Positions 13,782 through 20,804 of a DNA stretch of 21,491 nt are shown here, piece by piece. The notes under the pieces are model-generated. The model was not told where the DNA came from. It saw only the letters and a list, made by a program, of their open reading frames with translations, and did no database searches. Where the stretch lies: IMG/VR virus record IMGVR_UViG_3300042868_003635, positions 1 through 21,491 of that record. One strand, 5' to 3'. The position numbers and the translations under genes are program-made. How positions within the stretch are numbered: position 1 is the first letter of the stretch; each line of letters starts with the position of its first letter. The stretch comes from a virus.

Positions 13782-14345
13782 ATGAGCAATAGTCCCCCAA
13801 GAATGCGGACAATCTCCGCCTCCCTTCCCTACGATCAAGTGTCATTAATTACCTCAATGGCATTCGAGCGCCGTATTACTGTGAGCCGCTTTATACGCGA
13901 GGCTATAGAGGCCAAGCTTGATGGGTGTGCCGATCATGACCCTGTACATGACAAGACCCTGCCTTCGCCTAAGGTGTTAGCTGTGACTCAGATGGTCGAG
14001 CGCGTCATGCTCAGATGCGGCCAAGGTGAAGCACTAACCGATATCAAGGCACTTGATGGCGTGATTGCCGCACTGATTAAGTTCAAGCCCGAGTTCCAAG
14101 AAGCCGCCATGTTGGACTACTCCAAGGCTCGCGACCATCAGAGGCTTATCACCTCATGCCGCTCCAAGCTGATGCACACCAAGGTCAGAGCTGGACTGTT
14201 CGTGCCGCAGAGGCACTTAGATGCAGACGCAAGGCCACCACTGCCAGGCTTAGCCACGACGCAAGGTCCTACAACATTACCCGCCTCCGCTGACAAGGTG
14301 GAGCTCATCGACCCCGGCATGAGCCTAGAAGATTTGATTGGATGA
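13782..14345 (+). CDS. ribbon-helix-helix DNA-binding protein, candidate regulator
   Basis: This 187-residue protein has an Arc/CopG-like N-terminus: a short strand (RTISASLP, 9-16), helix A (YDQVSLITSMAFERR, 17-31), a turn and helix B (TVSRFIREAIEAKL, 33-46). That is the usual ribbon-helix-helix spacing; RHH dimers place their paired strand in the major groove of short repeated or palindromic operators. Residues 60-140 form a helical domain I do not recognise (VLAVTQMVERVMLRCGQGEALTDIKALDGVIAALIKF), and the tail is Pro/Ala-rich and acidic at the end. It is the first gene after the AT-rich repeat region. A CTAAC-ACGT-GTTAG palindrome and five TTAGATTA-type repeats lie upstream, so autoregulation is plausible. 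The SD is weak. Confidence 0.8.
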   Translation: MSNSPPRMRTISASLPYDQVSLITSMAFERRITVSRFIREAIEAKLDGCADHDPVHDKTLPSPKVLAVTQMVERVMLRCGQGEALTDIKALDGVIAALIKFKPEFQEAAMLDYSKARDHQRLITSCRSKLMHTKVRAGLFVPQRHLDADARPPLPGLATTQGPTTLPASADKVELIDPGMSLEDLIG

Positions 14346-14348
14346 ATC

Positions 14349-14441
14349 ATGAAATGGACTCCCTTCGAGCGGTTTGAGCGCATCGTCTACATGCTCGCAC
14401 TGATCGTGATTGCGCTTGACCTCCTCGTGTGGCGTCCTTAA
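14349..14441 (+). CDS. 30-residue single-pass membrane peptide
   Basis: This short frame encodes MKWTPFERFERIVYMLALIVIALDLLVWRP. Residues 12-28 form a clear hydrophobic helix with positive charge before it, as in small phage membrane peptides. The start lies 3 bases after the RHH stop codon, and GGATGA just upstream could serve as SD. A strong terminator follows 27 bases after the stop, so it looks like the last gene of the RHH transcript. The function is unknown; small phage membrane peptides can act in exclusion, lysis timing or membrane inhibition, but nothing here selects one of these. The size leaves some doubt that it is translated. Confidence 0.55.
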   Translation: MKWTPFERFERIVYMLALIVIALDLLVWRP

Positions 14442-14468
14442 GCACGAACTACTGTGAGTTTCTCCCTG

Positions 14469-14501
14469 CCGCATATGACTAGTCACCTGTGCGGTTTTCT
14501 T
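14469..14501 (+). terminator. rho-independent terminator after the RHH unit
   Basis: CCGCATA-TGA, loop CTAG, TCA-(CC)-TGTGCGG: a 10-bp stem with a 2-base bulge and one G-U pair, followed by TTTTCTT. The RHH gene and the membrane peptide gene thus form a separate unit. Confidence 0.8.
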
Positions 14502-14524
14502 AACTGACTAACTAAGGAAAATCT

Positions 14525-15013
14525 ATGGCAAAAGCCACTCTCCCCGCATCGCAAATCGCGTTGCTGATCTCTGCTCGTCACTTAGACGATGAAACTCGCT
14601 CGATTGTGAGGGCTCATGTGTTCACTACGGCGAAGGCGGCCAACGGCATCCCTGACGACCACAAGTTGTCGGTGGAGATCGATGACACGGCATCTCCCCT
14701 TTATGGGGTTTTGATTCGTAAGAAGACACGGGAAGCATACGATCCCGCCTTGAAGATTGCTCAAGCAGCAACTGAAGCCCTAGTCGCAGCAGCGGCCTTG
14801 GCTGCAATGCCGGCCAAGCGTTGGTTTCATGTGCCCATCCAGCAAGTAAGCGTTGGCCTAGCCGTGGAAAACATCTTGGACGACTGCACGTTCGATCAGG
14901 GCATGCTCGACTTCGGAGCTGAGCACCACGAGATCAGCACGTCTGACGACAACCATCAGGTTTGTCTGGCCGATAACGCCGTTTATGTTCGCCTCCCCGC
15001 GAACAATTTCTGA
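14525..15013 (+). CDS. 162-residue protein of unknown function
   Basis: I do not recognise this protein. The N-terminal part is helical (LPASQIALLISARHLDDETRSIVRAHVFTTAKAANGIPDDHK), followed by SVEIDDTASPLYGVLIRKKTREAYDP, an Ala-rich helix (ALKIAQAATEALVAAAALAAMPAK) and an acidic C-terminal part with no motif I can name. There is no signal peptide, and the Ala-rich helix is amphipathic rather than a membrane segment. An AAGGA about 8 nt upstream gives a good SD, and the strong terminator just before it implies its own promoter, which I could not place. A palindrome copy follows the stop codon. Confidence 0.8.
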   Translation: MAKATLPASQIALLISARHLDDETRSIVRAHVFTTAKAANGIPDDHKLSVEIDDTASPLYGVLIRKKTREAYDPALKIAQAATEALVAAAALAAMPAKRWFHVPIQQVSVGLAVENILDDCTFDQGMLDFGAEHHEISTSDDNHQVCLADNAVYVRLPANNF

Positions 15014-15043
15014 CCTTTGCGACCCCGTGAAAAGCCGCTAGCA

Positions 15044-15055
15044 CTAACCTGTTAG
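15044..15055. promoter_or_regulatory. operator-like palindrome CTAAC-CT-GTTAG
   Basis: This exact copy lies in the 107-base gap between the 162- and 706-residue genes. Overlapping pairings (CGCTA/TAGCG, GCAC/GTGC) followed by CCTTTT could alternatively form a weak terminator. A second stem, CTCTGC-ccaaaca-GCAGAG (15077-15095), lies in the leader of the next gene. Confidence 0.5.
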
Positions 15056-15120
15056 CGTGCCTTTTCCGCCAAAACCCTCTGCCCAAACAGCAGAGCCACT
15101 TACTTAATGAGACCTACAAC

Positions 15121-17241
15121 ATGACACGCAAACAAGCCCTTAGCGGCAAGATCGAGTCCGAGGAAGCCTTTAATCAGGCTATGCGAGGCTTCAACACCGG
15201 CACAGGCAATAGCTGGTGGAGGAGCACTACCCTCAACAATAGCGATGGAAACAGCGTCAACTGTCATCCTTGGTGGCAACAACGCGAGGTGCTACGCATC
15301 GAGGACGGCGTTTATACAACTACGCAGGTGCTGGACAGTATCAACCAGAGCTTCGCCGCTCAGTACGTGGTGCACATCAGCATAGAAGACCCCACACAAA
15401 TAGCGTACACCCGCTCCACGGAAGATGGATGCCGAGACAAGCGCACCCGAACAAGCCTAGGCAAGTTCCTGCGGCAGACGTTTATCCTGCTCAAGGATAG
15501 CCAAATTCAGCAGTTTGAGGCTGACCACCGAGCCGAGCTGACTGGCACATTCGAGCTGGCCACCACGGCAAGCGCCATCCGCCACACCTACCAAAACATG
15601 GAAGGCGACTCAGGCTGTATGCGCTACGGACCGGAGCACTTCAACATCACCAACGACCGACACCCGAGCGAGGCCTACGAGGCTCCTGGCATGGGCGTGG
15701 CGTACACCAAGGACTCACGAGGCCGCATCAAGAGCCGAGCCGTGGTCTGGGTAAACCCAAGCAATGCAGATGACAAGCGGTACGTGCGGATTTATGGTGA
15801 TCCCATACTGGGCAAGATTCTCATCCGCTCAGGCTACAAGCAGAGCAGCCTTAAGGGGGCAACGCTTGCGATTATTCCGAGGATCACACGTGAGCGCGCC
15901 GGTCACCAGAATGAGTATGTGATGCCTTACCTAGATGGTCCGGGCGGCAATCAGGGTAGCGGGGATGGCGCCTATGTCATGCTCGATAAGAATGTGATGA
16001 GGATCATTAGCCAAGAAGAGGCGCGGGAGATCAACGATAGCGTGGGCGTTGGGTTCACTGCTCAGGCCAAGACCACATCAGCTTACGTCACCTTGATGCC
16101 TGTACCTGCGGCCATCTTCACCAGTGAGAAGACGGGGCTTACCTACGAGGGCTACACCTACAAGCAAGTGCGTTACTGGGATGCGGCGTCCACGAGCACG
16201 AAGGTATGCGAGAAGTCCGAAACATCTCCGAATGACTGTGAGTATTACGGTGTCGTGCAAGGAAGCATGACTCGTGTTTATGCGGACTCGGACGACACCC
16301 CGACCTTTCGATGTGAGATTAGCGGGATGCGTGGCCGATGGATTGACACGTTTGAGAATCGTGAACATTGCCATATGAGACTGCTGTCAGAAGCCTACTA
16401 TGAGCCGAACACTTGGGGTAACGAGGGTGTCACCATGAGTAATGGTACGGGTCGATTCTTTATAGCCGATGCAGTGCAGATGCTGCCAGAGAACGGTGAT
16501 TCTTACTTCATTCACAAGTCGAAAGTTGCAGAGTTTCGCAAGCTTGGTTACATCAACGCTAGCCCCTTCAACGGCATGAAGATTCTTATGCACAGAGCAC
16601 GCCCTACCTTGGCGCGAACTGATGGTGGCTCGGTGTTTGACACGGCGATGCATGCAAGCAAGTTCGTCGAGTGCGATGGCACGTGGCACGCTAAGTCCTC
16701 GGTTCACCAAGGTGTCGAGTTCGGCGTTCATTACTGGTACGTAGCACAGGACGAGCCGTTGAGCCTAGCGCGGTCACTTGAGATGTTCCGTCAGAACGAC
16801 CCAGTGCAGAGTGCAGAGCGTGCCATGGTAGCCCTTGAGCCAAGTGCAAGCATCGAGACTCTTAACCTGATGGTGATGCTTGTTCAGAATACGGCCATGC
16901 GGATGCTACGTCAGTATGGACACGGCCAGTGGGCGGTTGGTACGAACGACCGAGGCGACTCAGTGCTGATCGGCAGATCGAACATGAGCTGGACTGATTA
17001 CGTTGGCGGTGCGCATCTCATCAAGAGCCTTGACTGCAACGATGCAGATGGCCGCAACATCCTAGAGCGTGACTACGACACATCTGGCAAGCGTATGCAA
17101 GCTAGGTACTACGACACCGTCAAGCCTTGGGTTACTGGCTACTGCGACACATTGCTGGGAATGATCCAGCAAAAAGAAATGGAAGCTGCCGGACAGCAGC
17201 GCCTTACATCGGTGGACGAGTTGTCCACTACAACCGCGTAA
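15121..17241 (+). CDS. large early-region phage protein, unknown function, Cys/His-rich centre
   Basis: This 706-residue protein resembles large hypothetical proteins of other podovirus-like phages. Recognisable blocks: HISIEDPTQIAYTRS (85-99); SGCMRYGPEHFN with HPSEAYEAPGMGVAYTKDSRGRIKSRAVVW (164-210), the usual C-M-R-Y ... HP-x-AY ... VAY-x-D-x-G-x-I-x-RA order; RYVRIYGD (220-227); and EYVMPYLDG (265-273). A central Cys/His cluster (C363, C373, C398, C417, H418) resembles the partly decayed zinc-ribbon-like repeats of relatives. The C-terminal 300 residues are not recognised. The location among early genes argues against a virion protein. It has no strong SD; its leader shares 18 identical bases around the ATG with the next gene. 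The biochemical role is unknown. Confidence 0.85.
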   Translation: MTRKQALSGKIESEEAFNQAMRGFNTGTGNSWWRSTTLNNSDGNSVNCHPWWQQREVLRIEDGVYTTTQVLDSINQSFAAQYVVHISIEDPTQIAYTRSTEDGCRDKRTRTSLGKFLRQTFILLKDSQIQQFEADHRAELTGTFELATTASAIRHTYQNMEGDSGCMRYGPEHFNITNDRHPSEAYEAPGMGVAYTKDSRGRIKSRAVVWVNPSNADDKRYVRIYGDPILGKILIRSGYKQSSLKGATLAIIPRITRERAGHQNEYVMPYLDGPGGNQGSGDGAYVMLDKNVMRIISQEEAREINDSVGVGFTAQAKTTSAYVTLMPVPAAIFTSEKTGLTYEGYTYKQVRYWDAASTSTKVCEKSETSPNDCEYYGVVQGSMTRVYADSDDTPTFRCEISGMRGRWIDTFENREHCHMRLLSEAYYEPNTWGNEGVTMSNGTGRFFIADAVQMLPENGDSYFIHKSKVAEFRKLGYINASPFNGMKILMHRARPTLARTDGGSVFDTAMHASKFVECDGTWHAKSSVHQGVEFGVHYWYVAQDEPLSLARSLEMFRQNDPVQSAERAMVALEPSASIETLNLMVMLVQNTAMRMLRQYGHGQWAVGTNDRGDSVLIGRSNMSWTDYVGGAHLIKSLDCNDADGRNILERDYDTSGKRMQARYYDTVKPWVTGYCDTLLGMIQQKEMEAAGQQRLTSVDELSTTTA

Positions 17242-17259
17242 CTAACTGAGACCTACAAC

Positions 17260-18576
17260 ATGACTACAACATTAACACCCGAGATGTTTGCCGCTCCCGC
17301 AGTAATCCCAAAGGCAGGGCCAAGCCTTCTTGGACCGCAGCACGAGATTCCTAAGGCGGTAGACCAGCTACTTGCAGACATCCTCTTCTGGCCTCGCCCT
17401 CATAAGTCAGCAGCCGAGTCGCTTTTCCGCAAGTGGTTAGATGAGAAGATCATCGCCTTCATGGGACCCAACGCAACGACTGCGGTCTACGCCGAAGGGG
17501 TGCGGTACGTTCACATACCGACCTCCGCTAACAAGCCAGCCACTACTCTCTTCTCGTGTCACATCGATACAGTCGATGCCGCCGCCGAGGGACTGCTCGT
17601 AGGTATGCCCGTGGATAAGAAAGCGAAGAAGGGGATCGCCCCAATGCTGACCCAAAAGCTCAAGTCGCTCAACTACGACCCAATCCTCGGCATCATTGCT
17701 CTGGATAAGGACTCCCCTGTTGGTACTTGTCTTGGGGCTGACGATGGAGTCGGCGTGTGGATGATGCTTCGCATGATCGAGGCTCAAGTACCTGGGGGCT
17801 ACATGTTCCACACTGGTGAGGAGGTCGGATGTGTTGGCTCCAAAGCCATGCTGGACAAGCACCGATCACTGCTCAGGCAGTTCGAGGTAGCAGTTGCCTT
17901 TGATCGTCCCCGAGACAACGAGGTCATCACCCATCAACGTGGACAGGAGTGCTGTAGCGATAAGTTTGCTGTAGCCCTTGCGGCCAGACTCAGTGAGAAC
18001 GGTATGGACTACGAGCCCAGTAACAGGGGTGTGTATACCGACACCGCAACGTATCGAGGTGTGATCGCCGAGTGCACTAACCTTGGAGTCGGCTACGAGT
18101 CACAACACGGCAAGTCAGAGACACAAGACTATGCCCATGCAGCAGCACTGCTCAAGGCGCTGATCGCAATCAATTGGGATAGCCTGCCCGTAGATCGTGA
18201 TCCTCTCAAGGCTGACCCCGTGCCGGTATATAGCCCAAGTACCTACAGGAATCCATACAGAGGCGGCGGCTACGGAGGCGGCACCTACGGAGGCGGATTA
18301 TTTGAGGACGACTATGAGAATTTTGGTCACCACAAAGCATCCAACGTAGCCCCGATAGGTAAGAAGCACAAGAAGCAAACCACGCCAGAGTACGTCCCCT
18401 TCCTTAGCGTGTTCGATGACCTGAATGAGTTAGGTGTCGATGACCTAGAGTTGTGGTGCATGGACGCACCGGATCAAGCAGCGCAAGGGGTAGCCGCACT
18501 GATACTTGAGATTGGTCGGCTGCGCTCTGACTGCGCGATTCTTCGCAAGATGAGTCGAATGGGAGAAGAGTTTTGA
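17260..18576 (+). CDS. M20/M28-like zinc metallopeptidase
   Basis: This 438-residue protein shows the di-zinc peptidase order of clan MH (PepT/M20/M28/M42): HIDTV with H101 and D103; GADDGVGV with bridging D161; TGEEVGCVGS with the catalytic E187 and zinc ligand E188; VAFDRP with D215; and a NLGVGYESQHGKSE segment with H283. All expected ligands are present, so it is probably active. After about 310 residues there is a Tyr/Gly linker (about 329-346), a basic patch (KKHKKQ, 368-373) and a C-terminal helical domain of about 60 residues that is not part of the family. It starts 18 bases after the previous stop with an identical leader. Such enzymes cut peptides or related amides; the substrate is unknown. 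It is unusual in a phage early region. Confidence 0.85.
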   Translation: MTTTLTPEMFAAPAVIPKAGPSLLGPQHEIPKAVDQLLADILFWPRPHKSAAESLFRKWLDEKIIAFMGPNATTAVYAEGVRYVHIPTSANKPATTLFSCHIDTVDAAAEGLLVGMPVDKKAKKGIAPMLTQKLKSLNYDPILGIIALDKDSPVGTCLGADDGVGVWMMLRMIEAQVPGGYMFHTGEEVGCVGSKAMLDKHRSLLRQFEVAVAFDRPRDNEVITHQRGQECCSDKFAVALAARLSENGMDYEPSNRGVYTDTATYRGVIAECTNLGVGYESQHGKSETQDYAHAAALLKALIAINWDSLPVDRDPLKADPVPVYSPSTYRNPYRGGGYGGGTYGGGLFEDDYENFGHHKASNVAPIGKKHKKQTTPEYVPFLSVFDDLNELGVDDLELWCMDAPDQAAQGVAALILEIGRLRSDCAILRKMSRMGEEF

Positions 18577-18624
18577 ACGCGTATCTGACTAGGAAATTTA
18601 ACGGCTTTACAACGAAAGAATCAA

Positions 18625-18999
18625 ATGGATAACACTGCATTCACTACGGCCTACAACGAGTATCGTAACGGGGCCAACGTTCTCATCCGCCATCCACTGG
18701 TACGTAACTTCGCCTTCTCAGATGGCGTGCGTGACTGCGCAGACGCAGGGTGCCACTGGCTCATCGACATCTTTGCTACTGAGCTACCCGCCATCCTGAA
18801 ATCCAAGGGTGAGTACATGGGCTGTGTGTCATCCGTAGTCAAGGACGGCAAGGCCGTGCTGACCATGACCGGCAGCGGAGATGTTGTCTTGTGGACTCGC
18901 AAGATCGACTACACCGACATGCCGCAAGGCAGTTGGATGTTCTATGTATGCGACAACGGGGACAACACGTTCACCTGCATACTACCTAGGGAGTATTGA
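18625..18999 (+). CDS. DUF6876 family protein
   Basis: This 124-residue protein carries the sequence pattern I associate with DUF6876: RHPLVRNFAFSDGVRDCADAGCHWLIDIFAT (22-52) with the typical Y/F-x-DGV-x-x-x-A-x-x-x-x-x-WL-x-D, then a beta stretch (CVSSVVKDGKAVLTMTGSGDVVLWTRKIDYTD) and a C-terminal ILPREY close to the family's LPSEY end. DUF6876 proteins are found in bacteria, plasmids and phages with no known function. The gene begins 48 bases after the peptidase gene; GAAAG is a weak SD. It is followed one base later by the next small gene. Confidence 0.85.
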   Translation: MDNTAFTTAYNEYRNGANVLIRHPLVRNFAFSDGVRDCADAGCHWLIDIFATELPAILKSKGEYMGCVSSVVKDGKAVLTMTGSGDVVLWTRKIDYTDMPQGSWMFYVCDNGDNTFTCILPREY

Positions 19000-19000
19000 G

Positions 19001-19186
19001 ATGACACCCAAGAAACTATACGAACTACTCGACAAGGCAAAGGTTGAATTCAAGATTGTGGAAAGCTTTGAAGGGTTGCGTACCCTTAGCTTTGTTGTGG
19101 ATGAAGACGATAAAGAGCATCACCCCGACTGCCCCGCAGTTGATGGGTTCGGGTGTTGTTGCGACGAACTTGGAGAACAACAATGA
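19001..19186 (+). CDS. 61-residue protein with Cys-rich end, unknown function
   Basis: The start at 19001 (MTPKKLYELLDKAKVEF...) is chosen over a longer upstream frame because AGGGAG lies about 9 nt before it and the previous gene stops at 18999. The protein has an N-terminal helix and a C-terminal HPDCPAVDGFGCCCDELGE block (41-59), with four Cys and His that may bind a metal. Similar short proteins with HPDCPAVDGFGC occur in other phages and plasmids; the function is unknown. The stop overlaps the next start (ATGA). Confidence 0.75.
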   Translation: MTPKKLYELLDKAKVEFKIVESFEGLRTLSFVVDEDDKEHHPDCPAVDGFGCCCDELGEQQ

Positions 19187-19389
19187 CATACGAAGTACAA
19201 ACCCTCTTTGTCTACGAAACATGGGAGAGCGTAGATTCGGTCAACGGCGAGCCCGTTCGGTTTAACACCCGTGCCGAGGCCGATGCAGACCTGAAGAAGC
19301 ATCTGCTCGAGTTAAAAGATGCAGTTGCGCTTGGCCACGTTACAGACTACGACCCCAAGGCCTACCGCATAAGGAAAATCGCATCATGA
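19183..19389 (+). CDS. 68-residue conserved small protein
   Basis: The start at 19183 (MTYEVQTLFVYETWESV...) gives an ATGA overlap with the previous stop, and GGAG lies about 8 nt upstream; a longer frame upstream is less likely. The sequence, with YEVQT-x-W-x-V and F-x-TRAEADADLKKHL-x-x-x-x-A-x-x-G-x-x-x-x-YDPKAYRI, is the pattern of a small protein common in phages and mobile elements, where an N-terminal strand and a helix make up a compact fold. The function is unknown. The stop overlaps the following gene by ATGA. Confidence 0.75.
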   Translation: MTYEVQTLFVYETWESVDSVNGEPVRFNTRAEADADLKKHLLELKDAVALGHVTDYDPKAYRIRKIAS

Positions 19390-19700
19390 CCTTCAAGGCC
19401 TACAACCACAACAACACATTACTGGGCGAGTTCAGCACCCATTGTGCAGCGCAGAAAGAAGCTAGGCTCTATACCGAGATGAGCGGCAACGCTGCCTATG
19501 TTTCGGGTGAGCCAAAAGAAAGTGTTAGTAAGATAGCTAACACTGATACACTAACATCGTTAGTTAAAGACCTACAACATTCGGCAGACAGTCAGAACAA
19601 GCGGATGGCTCGCATTGAGACCCGCCTAAGCAGGCTAATGCTGCACGTAGGGATGAAGACTGATGGTCGCAACGACTTCATAACGGAGAAAAAGCCATGA
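19386..19700 (+). CDS. 104-residue protein with C-terminal coiled coil
   Basis: This protein begins MTFKAYNHNNTLLGEF, has a middle segment rich in Ser/Ala and a C-terminal helical stretch (SLVKDLQHSADSQNKRMARIETRLSRLMLHVG, about 58-89) with heptad-like spacing, suggesting oligomerisation. I do not recognise it. It is joined to both neighbours by ATGA overlaps. The DNA contains a cluster of CTAAC/GTTAG half-sites (19521-19564) and a 13-base match to the leader of the 706- and 438-residue genes (AGACCTACAACAT, 19568-19580), which is unusual inside a coding sequence. Confidence 0.75.
   Translation: MTFKAYNHNNTLLGEFSTHCAAQKEARLYTEMSGNAAYVSGEPKESVSKIANTDTLTSLVKDLQHSADSQNKRMARIETRLSRLMLHVGMKTDGRNDFITEKKP
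19521..19564. promoter_or_regulatory. cluster of GTTAG/CTAAC sites inside a gene
   Basis: AGTGTTAG (19521-19528) and CTAACACT (19537-19544) form an 8-bp inverted repeat with an 8-base centre, and ACTAAC-ATC-GTTAGT (19550-19564) follows. Three elements occur within 44 bases of the 104-residue gene. This may be an intragenic operator. Confidence 0.45.
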
Positions 19701-19786
19701 CATTCTTCCGCCTTTATTACTTCTATCGCCGCTTCGGCATGACTTTCATTTACGCCTTTCGCAGGGCATGGAGACATAGCGCATGA
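19697..19786 (+). CDS. 29-residue basic aromatic peptide
   Basis: This frame encodes MTFFRLYYFYRRFGMTFIYAFRRAWRHSA. It is rich in Phe, Tyr and Arg and could lie at or across the membrane. It is supported mainly by context: it overlaps the previous stop by ATGA and its own stop overlaps the next start by ATGA, matching the chain of translationally coupled genes in this region. GGAG lies about 10 nt upstream (cggagaaaaagcc). The function is unknown. Confidence 0.6.
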   Translation: MTFFRLYYFYRRFGMTFIYAFRRAWRHSA

Positions 19787-20130
19787 GCCAAACCACAACT
19801 GCAATTTACCTGTTCATAGGCCTGAGCTCAGAGCGCGAGAGTACCCCACTAAGGCCGTGGCCCCATTCCAATGCAGGTTTCATGGGGGTAGTAGACAAGT
19901 GTGATGACATGGCCGTGCTTGTTGAGGCTTGGTACGCCAAGGCCGAGGAGTTACACCCAGACTTCGACTGCCCTGGTGTCTTTGACTACGAGATCACCGA
20001 AGAGATGGGGGGTTGGTTGTACAACAACTTCAACTGCACAAACGCTGAGTTTGTTGCTGAGCTTGATCTTCTCTTTGCTAGGTGGATAACTGGGTCGGTT
20101 ACCTACTGTGAGCAATTGGAGGCAAGATGA
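19783..20130 (+). CDS. 115-residue protein of unknown function
   Basis: I do not recognise this protein. It begins with a short hydrophobic strand (TAIYLFIGL), has an acidic central helix (DDMAVLVEAWYAKAEEL) and two aromatic/acidic segments (FDYEITEEMGGWLYNNF and FVAELDLLFARW). It is probably soluble and acidic. ATGA overlaps join it to the 29-residue peptide gene and the next gene, so it belongs to the coupled early cluster. Confidence 0.75.
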   Translation: MSQTTTAIYLFIGLSSERESTPLRPWPHSNAGFMGVVDKCDDMAVLVEAWYAKAEELHPDFDCPGVFDYEITEEMGGWLYNNFNCTNAEFVAELDLLFARWITGSVTYCEQLEAR

Positions 20131-20357
20131 ACACGACCATTAGCGGCATACCCTGCCAAGCTCACGTGGTGAGCTACCAGTCCGGTAGCCCCGCCCAGTT
20201 AGGTGGGGCGGCTGACTACTCTTATCCCGAAGAGTACCCAGAGATTGAGTTCTCTATCCACGACAGGCGCGGCCGTCTCGCTCCATGGCTTCGGTCAAAG
20301 ATGACAGATGCCGACTATTCCAGAATCGAAGCCGAACTACTTGAAGGATTAACATGA
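20127..20357 (+). CDS. 76-residue conserved phage protein
   Basis: The protein starts NTTISGIPCQAHVVSYQSGSPAQLGG and continues with EYPEIEFSIHDRRGRLAPWLRSKMTDADYSRIEAEL. The order I-x-GIPC-x-x-x-V-x-SY, then F-x-I-x-D/N-RRGR-x-x-PWL, is seen in small proteins of other phages and prophages with no assigned function. It likely has an N-terminal beta part and a C-terminal helix. SD GGAGG lies about 5 nt before the ATG, the best in the cluster. ATGA overlaps occur on both sides. Confidence 0.75.
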   Translation: MNTTISGIPCQAHVVSYQSGSPAQLGGAADYSYPEEYPEIEFSIHDRRGRLAPWLRSKMTDADYSRIEAELLEGLT

Positions 20358-20629
20358 AGTCGTTGCAGAAATACTTAGACAGAGAAAGAACGTCTGTCCA
20401 AGATATCAATGGTAGGTGGGCGCTTATAGGTCCATGTAGGTTTGAAATAAATACAGCACAGGGTAGACAAAAAGTTGCTGATTCGATTGACCTCCATTTA
20501 AGTCCAGAGAATCTCAGCTGTGATGGCGAGCTACCGATACGTGAGATCAATGCAAGGTATAAATATTTGATTGCTGCTGCAGCCGATCTGCGCAAGCTTG
20601 ACTCAACAGTCACGTTCTCGGAGATATGA
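20354..20629 (+). CDS. 91-residue protein of unknown function
   Basis: This protein is charged throughout, with segments QKYLDRERTSVQDINGRWALIGPCRFEINTAQGRQKVADSIDLHL and a C-terminal helix REINARYKYLIAAAADLRKLDS. I do not recognise it. The base composition around it (AT-richer, e.g. gaaataaatacagca) differs somewhat from its neighbours, which may hint at a different source. The start overlaps the preceding stop by ATGA, and AAGGA lies about 7 nt upstream. Confidence 0.7.
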   Translation: MKSLQKYLDRERTSVQDINGRWALIGPCRFEINTAQGRQKVADSIDLHLSPENLSCDGELPIREINARYKYLIAAAADLRKLDSTVTFSEI

Positions 20630-20630
20630 A

Positions 20631-20804
20631 ATGAGTTTTGCAACACACCAAATTGCCATGCCTCGCAGCTCTATCAACGGTCAGCCTTTTAAGTTGTGTC
20701 ACCTATGTGAAGAAAAGCGTGCCCCCGAAGGCGGCATTCAAACGTCATCACACAGGTGGTACTGTGCGGTTTGTTGGATAGACAAGATGAAAGCCATGCG
20801 ATGA
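20631..20804 (+). CDS. 57-residue zinc-finger protein
   Basis: The start at 20631 is chosen because GGAG lies 7 nt before it and the previous gene stops at 20629. The protein carries two CxxC pairs, C23-x2-C26 and C45-x2-C48, with an 18-residue spacer, a treble-clef or zinc-ribbon-like layout. The rest is short and basic. Such proteins are common in phage early regions, where some bind host polymerase or DNA; the target is not known here. The stop overlaps the next start by ATGA. Confidence 0.75.
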   Translation: MSFATHQIAMPRSSINGQPFKLCHLCEEKRAPEGGIQTSSHRWYCAVCWIDKMKAMR

